A stretch of DNA of 10,534 bases from Actinomycetota bacterium (lineage in GTDB: Bacteria; Actinomycetota; Acidimicrobiia; Acidimicrobiales; Ilumatobacteraceae): contig SXYT01000129.1 in assembly GCA_005788205.1 (NCBI GenBank), forward strand, positions 1 through 10,534, written 5' to 3'. The notes beneath the pieces are model-generated. The model was not told where the DNA came from and ran no database searches. It was given only the letters and a program-made list of their open reading frames with translations. The position numbers and the translations under genes were made by a program. Shown in pieces: positions 5,683-10,534 of the stretch. Numbering within the stretch: position 1 is the first letter of the stretch; the number at the start of each line of letters is the position of its first letter.

Positions 5683-7362
5683 ATGGCATCCCCGGGCGAC
5701 ACCTCGGCGACATTCTGCGCGTCCCTCGTTGACGAGTGGGCACGCCAGGGGGTCGCGCACGCGGTCGTGGCCCCCGGGAGCAGGTCCACACCTCTTGCCG
5801 TTGCGCTCGCAAGGGACACCCGACTGCGGCTGCACGTGTTCCACGACGAACGCAGTGCCGCGTTCGCCGCCCTCGGTATCGGACGCGCAACAGGGGTTCC
5901 CGCGGTCTTGCTGTGCACCTCGGGCACGGCAGCGGCTCATTTCGTCGCGGCGGTCCACGAGGCGAATCTCAGCCGCGTCCCGATGATTGTGTGCACCGCC
6001 GACAGGCCCCCCGAGCTGCGCGACGTTTCTGCACCCCAGACGATCGACCAGACAAAGATGTTCGGGGATGCCGTGCGTTGGTTCCATGACCCCGGGGTCC
6101 CCGCCGAGGAGGCGGCGCACACGTGGCGGTCCCTCGCGCGCCGGGCACTCGCGGCGAGCACGGGTACTGCGCCCGGCCCCGTGCACGTCAATCTTCCGTT
6201 CCGTGAGCCGCTGCTCGGCGAGGCAGGCGAGCTCCCGCCTGCCCCGGATGCTGCGGTGGTCACGGGCCGGCTCGCCGTCGAGGCCGGGACGGTCGCACGA
6301 CTGACCACGCTCACGTCGGGACGGCGCGGCGTGATAGTCGCGGGCCGTGGCTCCACCCCGGGCGTCCTGGCCCTTGCGGAAGCAGCAGGGTGGCCGGTGT
6401 TCGCTGATGCCGTGAGCGGGCTGCGCGAGTGCCACCCGAACGTGATGGTCGGTTTCGACCCCGTTCTCCGGTCAGCGGCACTCGTGGCACACCTCGTGCC
6501 CGAGGTGATCGTGCGGGTGGGCGACCCCCCTGCATCGAAGGTGCTCGCCCAGTGGGCAACGGGCAGTGGCGCCACGATCGTGCAGCTCCGCGATCACGAG
6601 CAGGTCGTCGACCCCGACCACGCCGTCATGCTGTCGGTGTCCGGGCCGGTCGAGAGGACTTGCGGGATGCTGGCAGGGTCCGTGGCGCCGGCAGATGCGG
6701 ACTGGCTCGCAGGGTGGATGGCGGCTGAGTCGGCGGCCCAGAAGGCGATCACGCGCCACACAGACGAGAATTTCGTGGAGCCCACGGTGGCGAGGCGCGT
6801 GGCGGACACCCTGTCCCCGGGGGACAACCTCGTCGTGTCGTCGTCCATGCCGATCCGGGACCTCGAGTGGTTCGGCACGGTGACCCCCGGTGTCAGCGTG
6901 CACTCGAACAGGGGGGCGAACGGCATCGACGGCGTCGTGAGCACGGCGGTCGGCATCGCGCTCGCGACAGGACGCCCGACCACGCTCCTGATCGGGGACG
7001 TCGCGATGGTGCACGACTCGAACGGCATGTGGGGCCTCTCGCGCCGCGGCGTGGATCTGCGCATCGTCGTCACCAACAACGACGGCGGGGCCATCTTTTC
7101 CTTCCTGCCGCAGGCCACGCAGGTGGACGGAGCGACCTTCGAGACGCTCTACGGCACCCCTCACGGGGTCGACTTCGCCGCACTGTGCGCGGCGCACGGC
7201 ATCGCGCACGTCGTCGTCTCGGACCGTGCGTCATTTGAGGCGGCTCTCCCGGGCCCGGGACCCCGCATGGTCGAGGTGCGCTTCGACAGGTCCGTCAATG
7301 TCGCGGCCCACGACGCCCTGAACGCGGCCGTGACCGCGGCGGTGGACGCCTCTACGGCCTGA
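5683..7362 (+). CDS. menD: SEPHCHC synthase MenD (ThDP-dependent)
   Basis: This 559-residue enzyme, 2-succinyl-5-enolpyruvyl-6-hydroxy-3-cyclohexene-1-carboxylate synthase, decarboxylates 2-oxoglutarate on thiamine diphosphate and adds the succinyl unit to isochorismate. The N-terminal pyrimidine-binding domain has APGSRSTPLA (30-39) and HDERSAAF with E56, the ThDP-activating glutamate. CTSGTA, ADRPPEL and QTIDQ follow, all typical of MenD. The pyrophosphate-binding domain has the metal motif starting at GDVAMVHDSNG (438-448) and ending NNDGG (465-469), with D439 and N466 as expected Mg ligands. The length is standard for the family. ATG 5683 gives a normal N-terminus and has a -10-like hexamer at -12 to -7. 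The last 11 bases overlap the convergent menF. Its substrate comes from MenF and its product goes to MenH, both adjacent. Confidence 0.97.
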   Translation: MASPGDTSATFCASLVDEWARQGVAHAVVAPGSRSTPLAVALARDTRLRLHVFHDERSAAFAALGIGRATGVPAVLLCTSGTAAAHFVAAVHEANLSRVPMIVCTADRPPELRDVSAPQTIDQTKMFGDAVRWFHDPGVPAEEAAHTWRSLARRALAASTGTAPGPVHVNLPFREPLLGEAGELPPAPDAAVVTGRLAVEAGTVARLTTLTSGRRGVIVAGRGSTPGVLALAEAAGWPVFADAVSGLRECHPNVMVGFDPVLRSAALVAHLVPEVIVRVGDPPASKVLAQWATGSGATIVQLRDHEQVVDPDHAVMLSVSGPVERTCGMLAGSVAPADADWLAGWMAAESAAQKAITRHTDENFVEPTVARRVADTLSPGDNLVVSSSMPIRDLEWFGTVTPGVSVHSNRGANGIDGVVSTAVGIALATGRPTTLLIGDVAMVHDSNGMWGLSRRGVDLRIVVTNNDGGAIFSFLPQATQVDGATFETLYGTPHGVDFAALCAAHGIAHVVVSDRASFEAALPGPGPRMVEVRFDRSVNVAAHDALNAAVTAAVDASTA

Positions 7363-8572
7363 CGATCGCCGAGAGCATCGCCTGGAACTTCGCCTGGGTC
7401 TCGGCAAGTTCCGCGAGGGGGTCACTCTCGGCCACGATCCCGCCACCTGCGAAGAGCCGTGCTGCTGTCCTGTCGGCAGAGAACTCTGCGCACCTGATGG
7501 TCACCGCGAACGTTCCGTCCCCGTGGCGGTCGACGATGCCGACGGCACCCCCGTAGTTGCCGCGGTCCATCGGTTCGTGGGTCTCGATGAACTCGATCGC
7601 GGCTTCGGAGGGCGAGCCTCCGAGAGCAGGCGTGGGGCACAGCGCACGCACGAGCGTCATGACAGAAGGACGGGGCTCCGACAGCGCGCCTTCGATCGCG
7701 GTGCCGAGGTGCTGGACATTCGCGACAGTCACGATCGAGGGCTCGGGCTCCCAGTCGAGGTACGAACACCACGGCAGGAGGGTGTCGTGCACCATGTCGA
7801 TGACGACGCGATGCTCGACCTGGTTCTTCGTGCTGGCGACGAGCTCTGCCGCGAGCCGTGCGTCGGTTGCCGGGTCGCCGGTGCGCGGTGCCGTTCCCGC
7901 GAGCGGGTGGCTGCGCACTGTGCGACCCTGCACCTGGACGAGCAGTTCGGGTGAGGCCCCGATGAGGCCTCCGACACAGAACCTGTAGCTGCTGCCGAAT
8001 GAGGCACGGAGCCGCAGGAGGACCGCATGGACATCAATGGGGCTGGTCGACGTCACTGAGATGTCGCGGGCGATGACCGCCTTCAGCAGTCGACCATCCC
8101 GCACCGCGTCACGGGCCCCAGCCACGGCAGCGAGGTACGCCTCCACCGGGGTGACGGGGTTGACTGTGTAGTTGCCCGCGGTGATGACCGGGGTCGTCGA
8201 GCGGAGAGCATCCGCGATGGCATCCTCGAACAGGGGTCCGGCCAGAGCCGCTGCCTCTGTGTCAATCACCGTCACGAAGCACTGGCCGTCCGTGTCCTTC
8301 GTGATGACGGTCCGGGGCAGCACAAATGACGCGCTGTCGCGCGGGAGGAAGGGGACCACGCCGAACAGGTGCGGCCCGTGCCCAGGCGGCGGAACCTCGC
8401 CGTCGACGGACTGCAGTCCTGCCAGCACGCCGTCAAGTTCGTCCTCGTGCACCGACAACGCCGGGCCGCGTCCTGCCGCTCCCGCTCCGTCCCGCACGAA
8501 GAGCATGCCGTCGCCGCGGCACACGTCGTTCAGGTCGACGTGCACGTCCAGCCGCCGCGACCTGAAATACAT
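7352..8572 (-). CDS. menF: Isochorismate synthase MenF
   Basis: This is a 406-residue chorismate-utilising enzyme that converts chorismate to isochorismate, the first committed step of menaquinone synthesis. The N-terminal ~130 residues are poorly conserved. The chorismate-binding domain contains KAVIAR (164-169, general-base lysine), IGASPELL (204-211) and HPLAGTAPR (222-230). STKNQVEHRVV (247-257) carries the conserved Glu-His pair. CPTPALGGSP follows at 312-321. DRGNYGGAVG (336-345) and AGGGIVAESDP (375-385) with a following ETQAKF contain the Mg ligands and substrate contacts. Order and spacing fit MenF/EntC rather than anthranilate or salicylate synthase; next to menD the MenF role is the natural reading. 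ATG 8572 shares one base with the menG stop (TGATG) and has GGGA six bases upstream. GTG 8575 is an alternative start. It is translationally coupled behind menG. Confidence 0.93.
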   Translation of the reverse strand: MYFRSRRLDVHVDLNDVCRGDGMLFVRDGAGAAGRGPALSVHEDELDGVLAGLQSVDGEVPPPGHGPHLFGVVPFLPRDSASFVLPRTVITKDTDGQCFVTVIDTEAAALAGPLFEDAIADALRSTTPVITAGNYTVNPVTPVEAYLAAVAGARDAVRDGRLLKAVIARDISVTSTSPIDVHAVLLRLRASFGSSYRFCVGGLIGASPELLVQVQGRTVRSHPLAGTAPRTGDPATDARLAAELVASTKNQVEHRVVIDMVHDTLLPWCSYLDWEPEPSIVTVANVQHLGTAIEGALSEPRPSVMTLVRALCPTPALGGSPSEAAIEFIETHEPMDRGNYGGAVGIVDRHGDGTFAVTIRCAEFSADRTAARLFAGGGIVAESDPLAELAETQAKFQAMLSAIVRP

Positions 8573-9276
8573 CACGCGTCCCGTGTGCCGACCATCAACT
8601 GGGTCAGCCCGCCGCTCAACTGGGTGTGCACCGCGTCGGAGAACCCGGCCGCGCGGAGCTTGCCCACGAGTTCGTCGCGAGGGGGCAGGTAGGCGACACT
8701 GCGCGGCAGGTAGCGATAGGCGGGTCCGTCACTGAGGAGGGCGCCGATGCGCGGCACGACCTTGCCGAAGTAGATGTTGTTCCCGAAGCGGACCAGGCGG
8801 TTGTGCGGCACCCCCACATCGAGCAGCGCGACCCTTCCGCCGGGCCTGATCGCGCGCGCGCACTCGCGGAAGAACACATCAAGGTCCACGAGATTGCGAA
8901 GGGCGAAGCCGCACATGATGCCGTCCACGGCCCCGTCTGGCACCGGAAGCCTGAGGATGTCCGCCTGTGCCCGGGGCGCGCCGGAGCGGTCGTTCGCGAG
9001 CATCCCGAAGGAGAGATCCATGGAGACCGGCTCGAGGCCGGCCCTTCTCAGGTCGACGCACAGGTCGCCGGTGCCGGAGGCCAGGTCGAGAACCCGCGAT
9101 CCCCCAGGAAGCGCGAGATCGCGGACGGCCCTGCGGCGCCAACGCACATCCAGACGGAAGGTCATGATGCGGTTCACAAGGTCGTAGCGCGGGGCGATCG
9201 CGTCGAACATGCTCTGGACCATCGCGGCCTTGTCGGCACCTTCAGGCAGGCTGTCGCGGTCCCAGCTGTTGCTCAC
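8572..9276 (-). CDS. menG: Demethylmenaquinone methyltransferase MenG/UbiE
   Basis: This 234-residue SAM-dependent C-methyltransferase carries out the last menaquinone step, methylating demethylmenaquinone. The N-terminal signature FDAIAPRYDLVNRIMTF (24-40) is diagnostic for UbiE/MenG. SAM motif I is VLDLASGTGDL (62-72). GFALRNL (123-129) is a further family block. The second UbiE signature is degenerate: after RPGGRVALL the usual E-x-S is D153-V-G155. That fits a divergent orthologue rather than loss of function, since the SAM-binding core is intact. The start is GTG 9276, with TAGCCT at -12 to -7 and no Shine-Dalgarno sequence. It is the first gene of a menG-menF unit, with the menF ATG overlapping its stop. 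UbiE can serve ubiquinone and menaquinone; the context here is purely menaquinone. Confidence 0.94.
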   Translation of the reverse strand: MSNSWDRDSLPEGADKAAMVQSMFDAIAPRYDLVNRIMTFRLDVRWRRRAVRDLALPGGSRVLDLASGTGDLCVDLRRAGLEPVSMDLSFGMLANDRSGAPRAQADILRLPVPDGAVDGIMCGFALRNLVDLDVFFRECARAIRPGGRVALLDVGVPHNRLVRFGNNIYFGKVVPRIGALLSDGPAYRYLPRSVAYLPPRDELVGKLRAAGFSDAVHTQLSGGLTQLMVGTRDA

Positions 9277-9282
9277 GGGCCA

Positions 9283-9288
9283 AGGCTA
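9283..9288 (-). promoter_or_regulatory. -10 hexamer of a leaderless menG-menF promoter
   Basis: On the minus strand TAGCCT is followed by TGGCCC and the menG GTG, so it is a full TANNNT match at -12 to -7. Transcription is predicted to start at the G of GTG 9276. Confidence 0.6.
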
Positions 9289-9385
9289 CGGCTCGTGCGC
9301 ACGGGAATTCCCCGCTGGTTCGTTGCCGTCGGTCACCGAACGGCACAATGGGGGCAGGAATATTGCGGGGTACCACGGTCCGCAC
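9289..9385 (+). promoter_or_regulatory. Candidate promoter and 5' leader region of the acyl-CoA dehydrogenase gene
   Basis: The 122-base divergent spacer (9277-9398) is the longest gene-free stretch in the window. On the + strand it carries two -10-like candidates, CACAAT (9344-9349) and GAATAT (9358-9363, the most AT-rich patch). A TTGCCG at 9323-9328 could act as a -35 for the first, but with a short 15-base spacer. No choice between them is possible by eye. Either would give a true 5' leader, unlike the men genes. No clear operator repeat is seen. Confidence 0.3.
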
Positions 9386-9393
9386 AAGGGGGA
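9386..9393 (+). promoter_or_regulatory. Strong Shine-Dalgarno site of the acyl-CoA dehydrogenase gene
   Basis: AAGGGGGA lies five bases before the ATG at 9399. It is the clearest ribosome binding site in the window and fixes the start of the gene. Confidence 0.75.
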
Positions 9394-9398
9394 CAGCC

Positions 9399-10534
9399 AT
9401 GATCGATTTCACTCTCGCACCGGAGCACGAGGAGATCCGCACCAGGGTGCGCGGTTTCGTGGAGGGGGTCATCAAGCCCGCGATGGAGCCGTTCGGCCAC
9501 CGTGACGAGATGGCGGAGTCGGAGCGCGGCAACTACATCAAGACCCTGATGGGGCTGCGCAAGGAGGCTGTGCGCCAGGGTCTGTGGCTGCCGCACATGC
9601 CGAAGGAATTCGGCGGAATGGGTCTCGGCCATGTGGCTCTCGCGATGGTGCAGTCAGAGGCGGCGAAGACCCGCATCGGCCCCTGGGTGTTCAACTGCCA
9701 GGCACCCGACGAGGGCAACATGCACACTCTGCTCCACTGGGCGAACGACGAGCAGAAGGAGAAGTACCTCAAGCCGTTGCTGAACGGCGTCACCTCGTCG
9801 TGTTTCGCGATGACGGAACCCGAGGTTGCGGGGTCGGACCCGACCCTCATCCGCACGCACGCAATCAAGGACGGGGACGAGTGGGTCATCAACGGCCACA
9901 AGTGGTTCATCTCCGGCGCCCGCAGGGCAAAGTTCGCGATCCTCATCGCCCGCACCGAGATGGATGTCCCGGAGGGTTCCCGCGGTGCGAACACAGCATT
10001 CATTGTCGACATCCCGACTGAGGGCTGGAACGACGTCCGTGAGGTCGAGACGATGCACGGCTCCACGGGCCATTCCGAGATCGTCATCTCCGACCTGCGC
10101 GTCCACGACCGTCAGGTCCTCGGTGGGCGCGGCAACGGGCACAGGCTCGGCCAGTACCGCCTGGGGCCGGCACGCCTCGCCCACTGCATGCGCTGGATCG
10201 CCCAGGCCGAGATGGCGCTCGACATGATGGTGGACCGGTCGCTCAACAGGTACTCGCACGGGTCGTACCTGGCCGAGAAGCAGGGTGTCCAGTGGATGAT
10301 TGCGGACTCCACGATGGAGCTGTACCAGTGCAAGCTGATGGTCCTGCACGCCGCATACCTCATCGACAACGGTGTCGACTTCCGCAACGAGGTCTCCATG
10401 GCGAAGCACTTCGTGGCGAACAGCCTCAACCGCATCATCGACCGGGCAATCCAGGTGCACGGTGCCCTCGGCTACTCGACCGACACGCCCCTTGCGAACA
10501 TGGCCCAGAATGCGCGCTGGGCGCGGTTCGCCGA
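9399..10534 (+). CDS. Acyl-CoA dehydrogenase family protein, ACAD10/11-like (3' end outside window)
   Basis: The first 378 residues are present of an FAD-dependent acyl-CoA dehydrogenase, which introduces an alpha-beta double bond in acyl-CoA and passes electrons to ETF. The N-terminal helical domain begins FTLAPEHEEIRTRVRGF. The central beta domain contains CFAMTEPEVAGSDPT (135-149) and GHKWFISGA (166-174), which bind FAD and substrate. The C-terminal helical domain includes QVHGALGYSTDTPLANM (352-368). These blocks resemble the ACAD10/ACAD11 branch more than short- or medium-chain enzymes. Probably only the last few tens of residues are missing, including any C-terminal catalytic-base region, so substrate length and activity cannot be judged. 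It is divergent from menG, with its own leader and Shine-Dalgarno site. Nothing ties it to menaquinone synthesis except that it feeds electrons to the respiratory chain. Confidence 0.92.
   Translation, partial: MIDFTLAPEHEEIRTRVRGFVEGVIKPAMEPFGHRDEMAESERGNYIKTLMGLRKEAVRQGLWLPHMPKEFGGMGLGHVALAMVQSEAAKTRIGPWVFNCQAPDEGNMHTLLHWANDEQKEKYLKPLLNGVTSSCFAMTEPEVAGSDPTLIRTHAIKDGDEWVINGHKWFISGARRAKFAILIARTEMDVPEGSRGANTAFIVDIPTEGWNDVREVETMHGSTGHSEIVISDLRVHDRQVLGGRGNGHRLGQYRLGPARLAHCMRWIAQAEMALDMMVDRSLNRYSHGSYLAEKQGVQWMIADSTMELYQCKLMVLHAAYLIDNGVDFRNEVSMAKHFVANSLNRIIDRAIQVHGALGYSTDTPLANMAQNARWARFA

Noticed and set aside
4799..5986. A 395-codon + strand frame opposite menH and dsbA
   Set aside because: The CPWC and MenH motifs on the other strand identify the real genes; this frame has none.
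1..10534. Search by eye for tRNA, rRNA, CRISPR repeats, insertion sequences and phage genes
   Set aside because: Nothing convincing was seen. Coding density is almost complete and every gene belongs to a common chromosomal family, so I do not claim a defence or mobile system.

Overview
The window reads as chromosomal core DNA from a high-G+C actinobacterium (Actinomycetota). The evidence is strong G/C bias at third codon positions, frequent GTG starts, the actinobacterial gene order phoH-ybeY-CNNM/CBS protein, and promoter hexamers placed directly in front of start codons, as in the leaderless transcripts common in this phylum. I cannot place it below phylum. I see no mobile element, CRISPR array, tRNA, rRNA or obvious foreign segment, and there is no gene-free stretch longer than about 120 bases.

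Positions 1-2190 (+ strand) are a translationally coupled run. It holds the C-terminal end of a PhoH-like ATPase, the rRNA-maturation endoribonuclease YbeY (8-base overlap), and a CNNM/CBS/CorC membrane protein (ATGA overlap with ybeY).

Positions 2212-9276 hold most of the classical (o-succinylbenzoate) menaquinone pathway: menE (-), menA (+), menH (-), a DsbA/FrnE-like thiol oxidoreductase (-), menD (+), menF (-) and menG/ubiE (-). In pathway order, MenF makes isochorismate, MenD adds a 2-oxoglutarate-derived unit, MenH eliminates pyruvate, MenE activates o-succinylbenzoate with CoA, MenA prenylates dihydroxynaphthoate and MenG methylates demethylmenaquinone. MenC and MenB are not in this window and must be encoded elsewhere.

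The genes are packed on alternating strands. Two convergent pairs overlap at their stops (menA/menH by 17 bases, menD/menF by 11). The divergent pairs are separated by 56 bases (menE/menA) and 17 bases (dsbA/menD). All five promoter-proximal men-region starts (menE, menA, dsbA, menD, menG) have a -10-like hexamer of the form xANNNT at exactly -12 to -7 from the start codon, which predicts leaderless mRNAs. The dsbA and menD hexamers overlap each other on opposite strands.

Positions 9399-10534 hold a divergent acyl-CoA dehydrogenase of the ACAD10/11 type. It has a conventional leader and a strong Shine-Dalgarno sequence and runs off the right edge. The window is mostly housekeeping genes; the unusual part is the transcriptional architecture of the men region rather than any novel protein family.
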